Assembly (NCBI RefSeq): GCF_036346875.1
Contig: NZ_CP107852.1
Coordinates: forward strand, 7,130,001-7,194,000
Length of the DNA stretch: 64,000 nt
Reading direction: 5' to 3'
Source of the DNA: Nocardia sp. NBC_00508
Lineage (GTDB): Bacteria; Actinomycetota; Actinomycetes; Mycobacteriales; Mycobacteriaceae
Part shown: piece after piece, positions 42,916-51,752 of the stretch
How positions within the stretch are numbered: position 1 is the stretch's first letter
Layout: each line of letters opens with the position of its first letter
Program-made: the position numbers and the translations under genes
Notes under the pieces: model-generated
What the model was told of the DNA's origin: nothing
What the model saw: only the letters and a program-made list of their open reading frames with translations
Databases searched by the model: none

Positions 42916-43363
42916 GCGACATCGGCCAGGAAATACGACATGGTGAACCGCTTCGCGTTCTGAGCCTGTGGTGTACCTGATCCAGCCTCAGGCGAGGTAT
43001 CAACCGGAGACCATGCCCACGCGATGTGATGTGCATCACACAGATCTGGCAAACTCCCCGGATAGGCGGCCAAATGGTGGCGCACCTGCGGTTTTCCATA
43101 ACTAGCTCTATGCACGGTTAACTGATAGTGCATAAACTGTGACCAAGCTGAAATCAAAATAGGATTGCCGGGGAGGCTGGTAGAACCCTATGGACGCTAC
43201 CCCGCCGACATCGCGGTCGGTCACGTGATGACGAGACGGTAGCCGCGCGTGGCCGGGTCGCTGCCCACAGCAACCCCCGCGACAGGCGGATCCAACCTCC
43301 GGCGAGCCAAAGCAGAAGGACAGATTCAAAGATCAATTAACTACAGTCACGAAGGAGCTGCCA
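42916..43363. other. Long intergenic region with palindromes
   Basis: No gene is recognised in these 448 bases. It contains a CRP-type palindrome at 43025-43040 and a second inverted repeat, TATGCAC (43109-43115) with GTGCATA (43128-43134), in an AT-rich patch (43090-43160) that could hold a promoter. The small gene at 43364 is the nearest downstream target. Confidence 0.5.
43025..43040. promoter_or_regulatory. CRP-type palindrome TGTGA-N6-TCACA
   Basis: TGTGATGTGCATCACA is a perfect two-fold palindrome matching the consensus half-sites of CRP-family regulators. It lies 320 bases upstream of the 79-residue protein gene and about 110 bases after the methyltransferase relic. Its target is unclear. 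Confidence 0.5.
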
Positions 43364-43603
43364 ATGCGCAATCAGGGCGGAAACGCACTACCTCAGGACT
43401 TCAATCGCTGGGCCGAACTGGTCGACCGCGCCGCACACGCGGAGAACGAGGTCGAGCGGGAGGGACCTGCGTCGGCTGCGGCAGAGCTGGAAGAGAAGTG
43501 GATCCGCGCGGCCGCCGAAGACTGGAGAACACTGCACGACCAATGGTGCGAAAGAATCGACCGGACGCGCGCATGTGTGAAGTCTGAGCACGCTCTGCTC
43601 TGA
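43364..43603 (+). CDS. Small helical protein, unrecognised
   Basis: ATG 43364 is preceded by AAGGAG at ideal spacing, so translation is credible. The 79-residue product is acidic and probably all-helical (DFNRWAELVDRAAHAENEVE; EEKWIRAAAEDWRTLHDQW), with two Cys and no signal peptide. No family is recognised. A long upstream region with palindromes suggests it is regulated. Confidence 0.65.
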   Translation: MRNQGGNALPQDFNRWAELVDRAAHAENEVEREGPASAAAELEEKWIRAAAEDWRTLHDQWCERIDRTRACVKSEHALL

Positions 43604-43669
43604 GACGGATAGCCGAATCACACTGTGCGATGAGCAGGCGGCACCGCGGAGACCAGCCTCCAGCAGTGA

Positions 43670-44287
43670 TCAGGCCACAATGATCGGTAGCAGATACGTT
43701 CTCGCGAATTCGGTGAGTTCGGTATCCGATTCGAGTCGCACCCCGCCGACCGGGGCGAGGATCAGTGAGTGGACCACGCGGCAGACCACTTCGGCGCGGG
43801 TGAGCAGGTCCGGGATTTCGGGCAGTAGTCCGCGTGCGGTCGCCCGTTCCAACGCTGCGGCGGTAGTCGTGACCGAGAGCGTGAATACCGTTGCGCCGTC
43901 GGTGGTGAGCTTGGTGATGACCCGTTCGGGTTCGATCGCCAGCATGCGCTGAGCCAGCGGGTGGTTGCGCCACTTGGTGAGCACCGTGACGAAGATGTCG
44001 GCTACCAGATCGCCGATATCGTCGTGCCGCTCGGCGATTCGCGCCACCTCGGTGAGCACCACGCGGACCTCGCGGCTGACCACCGCCTGCACCAAGTCGT
44101 CGCGCGAGCCCACGCGCCGGTAGACGGTGACGCGGTCCACCCCCGCTTGCCGAGCTACATCCTCGATGGTCGTCTTCTTGACACCGACCTTCTCGAACTG
44201 AACCAAGGCCGCGTCCAAGATGCGCGATTCGATGCTGTCGTCGGCATCCTTCGGGCTCACCGATGGCGTTGACGAGGCTGCTGTCAC
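43670..44287 (-). CDS. TetR-family transcriptional regulator
   Basis: The 205-residue product has the TetR N-terminal HTH: ILDAALVQFEKVGVKKTTIE, then DVARQAGVDRVTVYRRVGSR, and a helical ligand-binding domain to the end. It starts with GTG 44287, about 100 bases from the divergent oxidation operon at 44386. Repeated GCAACA/TGTTGC elements in between are its probable binding sites. It most likely represses the operon until a substrate is present. Confidence 0.9.
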   Translation of the reverse strand: MTAASSTPSVSPKDADDSIESRILDAALVQFEKVGVKKTTIEDVARQAGVDRVTVYRRVGSRDDLVQAVVSREVRVVLTEVARIAERHDDIGDLVADIFVTVLTKWRNHPLAQRMLAIEPERVITKLTTDGATVFTLSVTTTAAALERATARGLLPEIPDLLTRAEVVCRVVHSLILAPVGGVRLESDTELTEFARTYLLPIIVA

Positions 44288-44318
44288 GGTCTCAACGCTA
44301 GCAATATCCCGACATCAT

Positions 44319-44369
44319 GCAACATAGATGACTCGATTGTTGCTGCAACATTGCAATGCAATATGTTGC
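44319..44369. promoter_or_regulatory. Paired GCAACA/TGTTGC inverted repeats, probable TetR operator
   Basis: Two overlapping palindromic arrangements occur: GCAACAT (44319-44325) with TGTTGC (44338-44343), and GCAACATTGCA (44345-44355) with TGCAATATGTTGC (44357-44369). They lie between the divergent tetR and hydrolase starts in a locally AT-rich stretch, which fits an autoregulated operator covering both promoters. Confidence 0.6.
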
Positions 44370-44385
44370 TCTGTACGCTCGACGC

Positions 44386-45276
44386 ATGGCTGAGAAGGCT
44401 GACGCGACGCAGCGCCCGTACCGCGACGAAGTGCACGCGATCAATGCCCGGGACGTTCATTTCGACTTCGGCTCGGTCCCGATGCATTACATCCCCGGCG
44501 AGGTTCTCGCGACGCACATCGTCAACGTGATGCATCTGGTACTGCCGGAGGGCGAGCGAGCCATGGCCCAATGCCTCGCGGAGGCGCTGCCGTTCATCGA
44601 CGACGAGCGGCTGCGGGAGGAGGTGCAGGGCTTCATCGGCCAGGAATCCATGCATGCGGCCAGTCATGAGGGCGCCCGCCGACATCTGCAGTCGATCGGG
44701 CTGGACGTCAACTCGTACGTGTCCAAGATCGCGTGGCTGGTTGACCGCGTCCTGGGCGGTCACGGACTCACCGGCCGCGCCCGAGAGGAGTGGCTGAAGG
44801 AACGGCTCGGACTGTTCGCCGGAATGGAACACTTCACCGCGGTGATCGGCGAGTGGCTGTTGAACGCGGACATCCTCGAAGAACGTGGCATGCATCCGGC
44901 GATGCTGGACCTGGTCCGTTGGCACGGCGCGGAAGAGGTCGAGCATCGCAGCGTGGTATTCGACGCGTACATGCATGTAGACGGCAGCTATGCCCGCCGG
45001 GCGCGCACCGCGATACTGGCGACCGCGACGTTGCTGCCGCTGTTCATCGTCTCGACCGCCCACCTGTACCGGAAGGATCCGTCGGCGGACAAGGGCCGAT
45101 TCTGGGTCCTGCAGTTAGTCAGTGCCACCAAGCGTGGCGTAATACCCAGTTGGACGACGTTTTTCACAGAAACGCCACGGTATCTTCGCCTGGGCTTCCA
45201 CCCCTCCCAGCTCGGTCCGATGGACAAGGCGCTGCGGTATCTCGCGCACTCCCCCGCAGCGCGGGCCGGGCATTGA
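44386..45276 (+). CDS. Metal-dependent hydrolase-like protein (PF10118)
   Basis: ATG 44386 (MAEKADATQRPYRDEV) gives 296 residues. It matches the PF10118 family: PMHYIPGEVLATHIVNVMHL, GFIGQESMHAASHEGAR, GLFAGMEHFTAVIGEWLL and WHGAEEVEHRSVVFDAY. The ordered E-x2-H and EE-x2-H pairs look like a di-iron or similar metal site in a helical bundle. The gene opens a lipid/xenobiotic oxidation operon and overlaps the reductase gene by one base. The true reaction of the family is not settled. Confidence 0.85.
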   Translation: MAEKADATQRPYRDEVHAINARDVHFDFGSVPMHYIPGEVLATHIVNVMHLVLPEGERAMAQCLAEALPFIDDERLREEVQGFIGQESMHAASHEGARRHLQSIGLDVNSYVSKIAWLVDRVLGGHGLTGRAREEWLKERLGLFAGMEHFTAVIGEWLLNADILEERGMHPAMLDLVRWHGAEEVEHRSVVFDAYMHVDGSYARRARTAILATATLLPLFIVSTAHLYRKDPSADKGRFWVLQLVSATKRGVIPSWTTFFTETPRYLRLGFHPSQLGPMDKALRYLAHSPAARAGH

Positions 45277-46325
45277 TGGCGATCAGAACGATGGCAGAGG
45301 AATTCACCCCACCTCCGAGCCTGCGGATGCTGGGAGCCGTCATCGACGCCTACAAGCAGGTCTTCGTCTCCGGGCCCGCGGCGCCATTGATGTCGCAATC
45401 GAATCCGGTGCGACGCAATGGATTCGTTCTGGACGTTGTCGTAGGCCGGGTGACCGTGGAGGCGGAGGACGTGCGCTCCTTCACACTGCGCGCGGCCGGC
45501 GCGCCGCTGCCCGCGTGGCGGCCGGGCGCACACCTGGATGTCTCCCTGCCCTCGGGTAGGCAGCGGCAGTACTCACTGTGCGGCGACCCGAGCGATCGGT
45601 CTTGTTACCGAATCGCGGTGCGGCGCATCGCAGACGGCGGCGGCGGGTCGATCGAGATGCACCGGGATGTGCGCGTCGGCGACATGCTGCGGGTGCGCGG
45701 ACCGCGAAACGCGTTCACCTTCGTCGAGGCGCCGTCATACCTGTTCATCGCTGGCGGCATCGGCGTCACCCCGATCCTGCCGATGGTCGCGGCCGCCGGA
45801 TCACGCGGGCACCTCATATACCTCGGCCGGTCGCGGGCATCGATGCCGTTCCTGGACGAACTGCCCGATGCGGAGATCCGTCCGGACGACGAATGCGGAG
45901 TGCCCGACATCGCGGAGCTGATCGGCCGCGCCGAACCCGGTGCGGCGGTGTACGTGTGCGGTCCACCGCCGGTGCTCGCCGCCGCCCAGCGGACCATGTT
46001 CACCGTCAACCCGACCGGCTCCCTGCACACCGAGCGCTTCTCCGCCCGGCCGGTGACCGGCGGCAGGGAATTCGACCTCACCCTGGCCCGTACCGGGCGC
46101 ATGATCCGGGTCGGTGCGCAGGAGACCGCGCTCGCCGCCATCCGGCGCGCGGTTCCCGATGCCGTCTACTCCTGCCAGCAGGGCTTCTGCGGAACCTGCA
46201 AGACGCGGGTGCTGGCCGGAGACATCGAGCACCGCGACCGGACCCTGCCCGATCCCGAACGCACCGACCACATACTCACCTGCGTCTCCCGTGCGGCGGG
46301 CGACGCACTGGTCCTCGACCTGTAG
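45276..46325 (+). CDS. PDR-type flavin/[2Fe-2S] oxidoreductase
   Basis: The 349-residue product has a flavin-binding barrel (RQYSLCGDPSD near residue 87), a NAD(P)-binding domain (FIAGGIGVTPILPMV; VYVCGPPPVL) and a C-terminal plant-type ferredoxin domain with the cluster motif CQQGFCGTCKTRVLAGD plus a distal Cys in HILTCVSRA. Such proteins pass electrons from NAD(P)H to an oxygenase. Here the partner may be the PF10118 protein encoded just before it, since the Baeyer-Villiger enzyme needs no reductase. Confidence 0.9.
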   Translation: MAIRTMAEEFTPPPSLRMLGAVIDAYKQVFVSGPAAPLMSQSNPVRRNGFVLDVVVGRVTVEAEDVRSFTLRAAGAPLPAWRPGAHLDVSLPSGRQRQYSLCGDPSDRSCYRIAVRRIADGGGGSIEMHRDVRVGDMLRVRGPRNAFTFVEAPSYLFIAGGIGVTPILPMVAAAGSRGHLIYLGRSRASMPFLDELPDAEIRPDDECGVPDIAELIGRAEPGAAVYVCGPPPVLAAAQRTMFTVNPTGSLHTERFSARPVTGGREFDLTLARTGRMIRVGAQETALAAIRRAVPDAVYSCQQGFCGTCKTRVLAGDIEHRDRTLPDPERTDHILTCVSRAAGDALVLDL

Positions 46326-46352
46326 AACCCATTCGAAGGGACGAAAACGTCC

Positions 46353-46856
46353 ATGGCACAACGCTATGCACTCGCCGAATCCGACGACGACTTTCTCATG
46401 ACCGCCGCGCGACGCTATGTCCACAACGTCGATATCGGGGCCGATCCCGCGGCCGTGTGGGCCGCATTGACCGCGGATGACGCGCTGGTGTCGTGGTCGC
46501 CGGTGATCAGTGCCATGGAATGGACCGCACCGCGCCCGTTCGGCGTCGGCGCCACCCGCACCGTCACCCTCGGCGGCGTGGTGCGGTTGGACGAGCGCTT
46601 CTACCGCTGGGACGAGGGCAAGCGGATGACCTTCACCGTCGACGCCGCATCCATCCCCGGACTGCGACGCTTCGCCGAAGACATCGTGCTCGCGCCGCGC
46701 ACCGAAGGCACCCGCCTCACGTGGACATTTGCCCTCGAGGGCACACCCGCGCTGCGACCGCTGCTGGCGTTGGCCAGTCCCGCCAATCGACTCGTCACCT
46801 CGACCATCGCCAACGGCACGGCCCGGGTCCGAACCCTGCACGGAAGGACGCGCTAG
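46353..46856 (+). CDS. SRPBCC-family protein
   Basis: The 167-residue protein reads VHNVDIGADPAAVWAALTAD, then ERFYRWDEGKRMTFTVDAAS and TEGTRLTWTFALEGTPAL, the beginning, middle and end of a START-like hydrophobic-pocket fold. It probably binds a lipid or steroid-like intermediate of the operon. It lies 27 bases after the reductase and 2 bases before the monooxygenase gene, so it is co-transcribed with them. Confidence 0.85.
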   Translation: MAQRYALAESDDDFLMTAARRYVHNVDIGADPAAVWAALTADDALVSWSPVISAMEWTAPRPFGVGATRTVTLGGVVRLDERFYRWDEGKRMTFTVDAASIPGLRRFAEDIVLAPRTEGTRLTWTFALEGTPALRPLLALASPANRLVTSTIANGTARVRTLHGRTR

Positions 46857-46858
46857 CG

Positions 46859-48322
46859 ATGGCTACCTCGAGCGAACATCGACAGATCGTGATAGTCGGC
46901 GCCGGCTTCGGCGGCATCGGCCTGGCGATCAAGTTGCGGCAGGCCGGATTCGACGATCTGGTCATCCTGGAGCGTGCCGACGACCTGGGTGGCACCTGGC
47001 AGGCCAACACCTACCCCGGCTGCGCCTGTGACGTGCCGTCGCAGCTGTACAGCTATTCCTTCGCCCCGAATCCGGACTGGTCACGCAAGTACGGCAAGCA
47101 GGGCGAGATCCTCGAGTACATCCGCGCTGTGGCGACTGAACACGGTGCACTGCACCATATTCGGTTCGATACGGAAATGCTCGATGCACGCTGGGACGAT
47201 CAGGTGTCGCGCTGGCGCATCGACACCACCCGAGGTGCGTTCACCGCCGACTTCTTGATCTCCGCGACCGGACTGTTCGCCGAGGCCAAGTATCCGTCGC
47301 TGCCCGGCCTGGACACCTTCGCGGGCAAGGCTTTCCATTCGCTGCACTGGGACCATGACTACGACCTCACCGGCAAGCGGGTCGCGGTGATCGGCACCGG
47401 CGCCTCGGCAGTGCAGTTCGTACCCGAAATCCAGCCAAAGGTCGCCGAACTCGTGTTGTTCCAGCGGTCGGCACCGTGGATCGTGCCCCGCCTGGACCGG
47501 CGCACCCACGGCCTGGAGCGGCTGCTGCTTCGCCAGGTCCCCATGGCGGGCAAGCTGATCCGCGGCAGCTGGTATACCGCCTTGGAAGGCTTCGGCCTGG
47601 TCGGATTCGTCGACAAACGATTCCGGCACCCCTATGAACTGCTCGGCAGGCTGCAGTTACGGCGGCAAGTCCGGGATCCGCTGCTTCGCCGCACACTCAC
47701 CCCGGACTACATGATCGGCTGCAAGCGCGCGATCTTCTCCGACTCCTACCTTCCCGCGCTGGACCAGCCCAATGTCGAGGTGGTCACCGACCCGATCGCC
47801 GAAGTGCGGCCGCACTCGATCGTGCTGCGCGACGGTACCGAACGGGCGGTCGACGCCATCATCTACGGCACCGGGTTCACCTCGATCCCAAGCGCATTCG
47901 AAAGGTTCACCGGCCGCGACGGGCTGTCGATGGCCGAGCTCTATCGTCAGCAGCCGCAAAGCTATCTCGGCGCCACCCTCGCCGGATTCCCGAATTTCTT
48001 CTGCACCCTCGGCCCGTTCGGCGCCGCGGGCAACCAGTCCGCCATCTTCATGATCGAATCGCAGATCGCCTACATCGTGGACGCCCTGACCACGATGCGC
48101 GCGCTCGGCGCGCGCCGAGTGGAGGTGAAGCCGCAGGTGCAGGATGCCTTCCTGGACGAGATGGCACGGCGAAGCGCGGAAACCGTCTGGGTCACCGGCG
48201 GCTGCACCGGCTACTACCAAACCCCAGACGGCCGCAACGCCGGCCTGTATCCCAACTGGAGCTTCGAATACCGCCGCCGCACCAGCCGATTCGACACCGA
48301 CTCCTACGAGGTGAGCGCCTGA
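46859..48322 (+). CDS. Flavin-containing Baeyer-Villiger-type monooxygenase (MymA/EthA-like)
   Basis: The 487-residue product has the first Rossmann motif VGAGFGGIGLAIKL, ERADDLGGTWQANTYPGCAC, the Baeyer-Villiger fingerprint FAGKAFHSLHWD (FxGxxxHxxxW) and the second Rossmann motif VIGTGASAVQFVPEI, then IIYGTGFTS. These enzymes insert oxygen next to a ketone or oxidise S/N atoms using NADPH. With the following SDR, LipR-like esterase and acyl-CoA ligase it resembles the mymA operon of Mycobacterium tuberculosis, linked to cell-envelope lipid changes under acid stress. Confidence 0.92.
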   Translation: MATSSEHRQIVIVGAGFGGIGLAIKLRQAGFDDLVILERADDLGGTWQANTYPGCACDVPSQLYSYSFAPNPDWSRKYGKQGEILEYIRAVATEHGALHHIRFDTEMLDARWDDQVSRWRIDTTRGAFTADFLISATGLFAEAKYPSLPGLDTFAGKAFHSLHWDHDYDLTGKRVAVIGTGASAVQFVPEIQPKVAELVLFQRSAPWIVPRLDRRTHGLERLLLRQVPMAGKLIRGSWYTALEGFGLVGFVDKRFRHPYELLGRLQLRRQVRDPLLRRTLTPDYMIGCKRAIFSDSYLPALDQPNVEVVTDPIAEVRPHSIVLRDGTERAVDAIIYGTGFTSIPSAFERFTGRDGLSMAELYRQQPQSYLGATLAGFPNFFCTLGPFGAAGNQSAIFMIESQIAYIVDALTTMRALGARRVEVKPQVQDAFLDEMARRSAETVWVTGGCTGYYQTPDGRNAGLYPNWSFEYRRRTSRFDTDSYEVSA

Positions 48323-49197
48323 TGGATATCGGACAGCTCAACCCACTGCGCCGGATCACCGACCCGCACTACGACGTGGACGGTAAGACCGTGCTGATCA
48401 CCGGCGCGAGCCAGGGCATCGGCCGCGAACTCGCCACCATCCTGCGTCGGCGCGGCGCCTCGATCGCGATCATCGACATCGACGACACCGGCGCCCAGTC
48501 TGCGGCGGCGGAACTCGGGAACCGGTCACTGGCGATCGGTGCGGATGTATCGGACCGGGAGGCCATGGCGAAGGCGGTGACGCGCACCGTCGAACACTTC
48601 GGCCGACTCGACGTCGTGGTCGCCAACGCGGGTGTCGTGCCCGAACCGGCGACGCTGCGCACGATGGATGGGCGCGATTTCGACCGCGTCATCGACATCA
48701 ACCTGACCGGTGTGTTCAACACCGTGCGCCCTGCGCTGAACCATATCGTCGCCACGCATGGACATGTCGCGGTCGTCTCTTCCTGCGCTGCCTTTGCCCC
48801 AGGCATGGGCGGCGCCCCGTACATGATCAGCAAGGCGGGCGTCGAACAACTCGGCCGCGCACTGCGGGTGGAGCTCGCCGGTCTCGGCGCCACGGCCGGG
48901 GTGTCATATCTCGGCATCATCGACACGGCGATGACGCGCGCGACGCTGGACCAGCACGAGATCGGACGCGAACTCGACAGCCTGCTGCCGTGGCCGCTCA
49001 ACGTGCGGATCTCGGCGGGCGAGGCGGCTCGGGTGATCGCCGACGGCATCGGCCGCCGCGCCGCCCGCACCGTCGCACCGACCAGTTGGGAGCCGTACGC
49101 ATTGCTGCGCGGCGTCGTCAACATCGCATTGGATCACCGACTCGCCCGCGACCCGCGGGTCGCCCAGCTGCTCCGCCGACTGGAGAGTATGCGGTGA
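48322..49197 (+). CDS. Short-chain dehydrogenase/reductase
   Basis: The 291-residue product has the SDR cofactor motif TGASQGIGRELA, NAGV at the usual place, catalytic Ser in VVSSCAAFAPG and YMISK for the Tyr/Lys pair. IIDIDD after the second strand indicates NAD preference. It overlaps the monooxygenase gene by one base and the hydrolase gene by four. It likely interconverts alcohol and ketone, feeding the Baeyer-Villiger enzyme (order inferred). Confidence 0.92.
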   Translation: MDIGQLNPLRRITDPHYDVDGKTVLITGASQGIGRELATILRRRGASIAIIDIDDTGAQSAAAELGNRSLAIGADVSDREAMAKAVTRTVEHFGRLDVVVANAGVVPEPATLRTMDGRDFDRVIDINLTGVFNTVRPALNHIVATHGHVAVVSSCAAFAPGMGGAPYMISKAGVEQLGRALRVELAGLGATAGVSYLGIIDTAMTRATLDQHEIGRELDSLLPWPLNVRISAGEAARVIADGIGRRAARTVAPTSWEPYALLRGVVNIALDHRLARDPRVAQLLRRLESMR

Positions 49198-50138
49198 GGG
49201 GCCGGGATATCGTGCGCGGCTCACGCCGTGCCCGGGCGCTGCGTCAGGTATCGGCGCTGACCGTGCGCCGATTGGCGCAGCGCACGCCCGTCAGTTCGAA
49301 CACGCTGTCGTTCGCCCGACCAGTCATCGAGCGGGCCATGCGATCGCTCGCGCCGGTGCTGCGCGACACGGCCGTCGAATCGATCATCGACGGCGCGGTT
49401 CGCGGCGAGTGGGTACGCGGTCCGAAAGCGACCCGCACCGATGCCGTCATCCTGTACGTGCATGGCGGCGGCTTCGTCGCGGGCTCGGCGCGCTCGTACC
49501 GGGGGATGACTTCGCGGCTGTCCACGGCGACCCGATTGCCGGTATTCGCCGTGGACTACCGACTGGCCCCCGAGCATCCCTTCCCCGCCGCTCCGCACGA
49601 CGTCGCCGGTGCCTATCGGTGGTTGCTCGCCAGATATCCGGCGAATCGCATTGTCGTCGCGGGCGACTCGGCGGGCGGCTACTTGGCCGCCGATCTCGCG
49701 ATCGCCAACGCGCGCAGCCGAAGTGCGGCACCTGCTGCGCTGCTGCTGTTCTCCCCCATGACCGACCTCAGCCTCGAGATCGCGGCCGGCTACGAAGCCG
49801 GCGAACGGGACGGCATCATGTCGGTCCAGGTCGCCTCGGCGGCGATCGCGCAGTTCACCGCTGACCGGCTCGAACTACTGCCCGGCCCTGGAATGGCCTT
49901 GCCGCCGACGTTGATTCACGCCGGCGCCAGCGAATTCTTCACCGCCGACGCGATCGCGCTCGCCGAGCGACTACGTGCGGCAGGCGCGGCATGCGAACTG
50001 GAGGTGTGGCCTGACCAGATGCATGTCTTCCACGCACTACCCGCACTCGTCCCGGAAGCGCGGACGGCCTATCGCGCTGCCGCCCGCTTCGTCTTCGACA
50101 TTCTCGACGCGACCACACGGACCGAAAGACTCTCATGA
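49194..50138 (+). CDS. LipR-like alpha/beta-hydrolase (HSL family)
   Basis: GTG 49194 overlaps the SDR stop and GGAGAG lies nearby. The 314-residue product has the oxyanion motif LYVHGGGFVAGS, VDYRLAPEHPFPAAP, nucleophile VVAGDSAGGYLAADL, and the acid and histidine regions SEFFTADAIA and DQMHVFHALP. It is comparable with LipR of the mymA operon. In this pathway it could hydrolyse the ester or lactone made by the Baeyer-Villiger enzyme. Confidence 0.9.
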   Translation: MRGRDIVRGSRRARALRQVSALTVRRLAQRTPVSSNTLSFARPVIERAMRSLAPVLRDTAVESIIDGAVRGEWVRGPKATRTDAVILYVHGGGFVAGSARSYRGMTSRLSTATRLPVFAVDYRLAPEHPFPAAPHDVAGAYRWLLARYPANRIVVAGDSAGGYLAADLAIANARSRSAAPAALLLFSPMTDLSLEIAAGYEAGERDGIMSVQVASAAIAQFTADRLELLPGPGMALPPTLIHAGASEFFTADAIALAERLRAAGAACELEVWPDQMHVFHALPALVPEARTAYRAAARFVFDILDATTRTERLS

Positions 50139-50560
50139 CGACCAGCCCTCGTTTCGACACGCTGTGTGCGGCCTTTCAGCACACCGCGACCATCGACCCC
50201 GACGCCATCGCACTGCGCACGTCCGGCGACGAGCACACCATGACGTGGCGGGAGTACGCGGCCCAGGTCCGGCTGGTCGCGGCAGGCCTGGCGGCCCTCG
50301 GCGTGCGGCGCGGCGACACAGTCGCGCTGATGATGTCGAACCGAATCGACTTCTACCCGTTGGAAGTCGCCGCGCAACACCTTGGCGCCACCTCGTTCTC
50401 GGTGTACAACACGCTGTCGGCCGAACAGCTCGCGCATGTGCTGAACAACGCGGGCGCACGGGTGGTGCTCATCCGATGCCCCGCAACGCCTCTCCCCCCA
50501 GGGGCTGGGCTCCAACCGGGTGTCGCGTACGTATCCTGCGCGGGAGCGCGCATCAAGTGA
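50135..50560 (+). pseudogene. Truncated fatty-acid-CoA ligase (AMP-binding enzyme)
   Basis: ATG 50135 overlaps the LipR-like gene. The frame reads RFDTLCAAFQHTATIDPDAI, TMTWREYAAQVRLVAAGLAA, VALMMSNRIDFYPLEVAAQH and VYNTLSAEQLAHVLNNAGAR, the first ~108 residues of a FadD-type adenylating enzyme. It then turns into unrelated residues and stops at 50560, without any ATP-binding motif. About 80% of the enzyme is missing. The break lies about 50 bases from coxE, so a deletion joined the two regions. Confidence 0.85.
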
Positions 50561-51752
50561 CCACCGACGATGCCAGAACTTGCACGAACGCGTGTATACC
50601 CGCCATTGTGTGCGCAGGCATCATGACGTCGCAGAACGGCAGTGCCGCCGCCATCGCACCGGTGACCGGCTGGAATCGGGACTCGCCCGCACGGGGATTG
50701 AGCCAGATGACGCGCCAAGCCCGGCGCCGGATCCGAGCCATCGCACGGGCAAGGAGATCCGGGGTGTCGCTGTCCCAGCCGTCCGATGCGATGACGACGA
50801 CAGCGCCGCGCACCGCGTTACCGGACGGAGTTGCGAGCAGCGCGCCGAGGCATCGGCCGATGTGCGTGCCGCCATAGCGGTCGGTCACCTTGTCGTTGGC
50901 GCGGGCTACCGCGACATCCGGAGAACGATGCGCGAGTACCGAGGTAAGCCTGGTCAGCGAGGTGGAGAAGGCGAACACCTCGGGTCGATCGGGCGAACGG
51001 CGCTGCATCGCCGCCCGCATCAGGTGCAGATAGATCGTTGCATACGGCTGCATCGAGCGACTGACGTCGCAGATCATGACGATTCGGCGCGGGCGACGCC
51101 GGGGACGAGTGCGGACCAGCACCGCCGACTCCCAGCCGGTGCGGCGGGAGTTGTTCATCGTCGCCCGGAAGTCGATCCGCTTGCCGTGCGCATGGTTTTC
51201 GTAGCGCGTGCTTCGGCGCTGCGGCCAGAGCGCCGCCGCCTGTTCCAGCCAGGCGCCGACTGTCCGCAGATCGTCCGGCTCGAAGCGGGCGAACGGTTCC
51301 TGCGCTCGTGCGGCGAACCGGCTCGGCAGTACGTCCGGCAGCGCCGCACCCTTGTCGGTCGATCGGTCGGCACCAGTTGCTGATTGCATCGTCGCCCAGG
51401 GGGCTTCGCCGCCTTGCCGAGGCTGCCCGCGACGGCCCGCACCCGGCGCCGACACGCGTTGGGCAGGAAGTCCGTGCGTTCGGCTCGGCGGGTCCATGCC
51501 AAGCGTCGCATCGGCGAACACCGTCGCAAAGACCGCGTCGAAGGCAGCCAGATCCTGCATGCGATCGACGAGTGTGAGTCGTGTGGCCCAGTAGAGCTCG
51601 GTGCGCGATCGCGGCGTCATGCGACGCAAGGCTTGCACGTACAGTGCGGGCCCGCTCGGCGCCACTGCGACCCCACCACGCCGCAACCGCGCGACCATCG
51701 CGACGGCGAATGCCGCCAGATCGACGCCGCGCAGGAGTACGGCTCGTGTCAT
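50553..51752 (-). CDS. coxE: CoxE-like VWA-domain protein
   Basis: ATG 51752 with GGAAG upstream gives 399 residues. The C-terminal part is a von Willebrand A-type domain with the metal-binding site IVMICDVSRSMQPYATIY (DxSxS) and later GGTHIGRCLG and VVIASDGWDSDTPDLL. The N-terminal part is helical and less conserved. CoxE with the CoxD ATPase forms a MoxR-VWA pair needed to insert the sulfide/copper of the CO dehydrogenase active site. It overlaps coxG by four bases and is last in the operon. Confidence 0.88.
   Translation of the reverse strand: MTRAVLLRGVDLAAFAVAMVARLRRGGVAVAPSGPALYVQALRRMTPRSRTELYWATRLTLVDRMQDLAAFDAVFATVFADATLGMDPPSRTHGLPAQRVSAPGAGRRGQPRQGGEAPWATMQSATGADRSTDKGAALPDVLPSRFAARAQEPFARFEPDDLRTVGAWLEQAAALWPQRRSTRYENHAHGKRIDFRATMNNSRRTGWESAVLVRTRPRRRPRRIVMICDVSRSMQPYATIYLHLMRAAMQRRSPDRPEVFAFSTSLTRLTSVLAHRSPDVAVARANDKVTDRYGGTHIGRCLGALLATPSGNAVRGAVVVIASDGWDSDTPDLLARAMARIRRRAWRVIWLNPRAGESRFQPVTGAMAAALPFCDVMMPAHTMAGIHAFVQVLASSVVT

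Noticed and set aside
43187..43228. Twelve-codon leader peptide starting at ATG 43191
   Set aside because: No ribosome-binding site at proper spacing and no attenuator-like hairpin series downstream.
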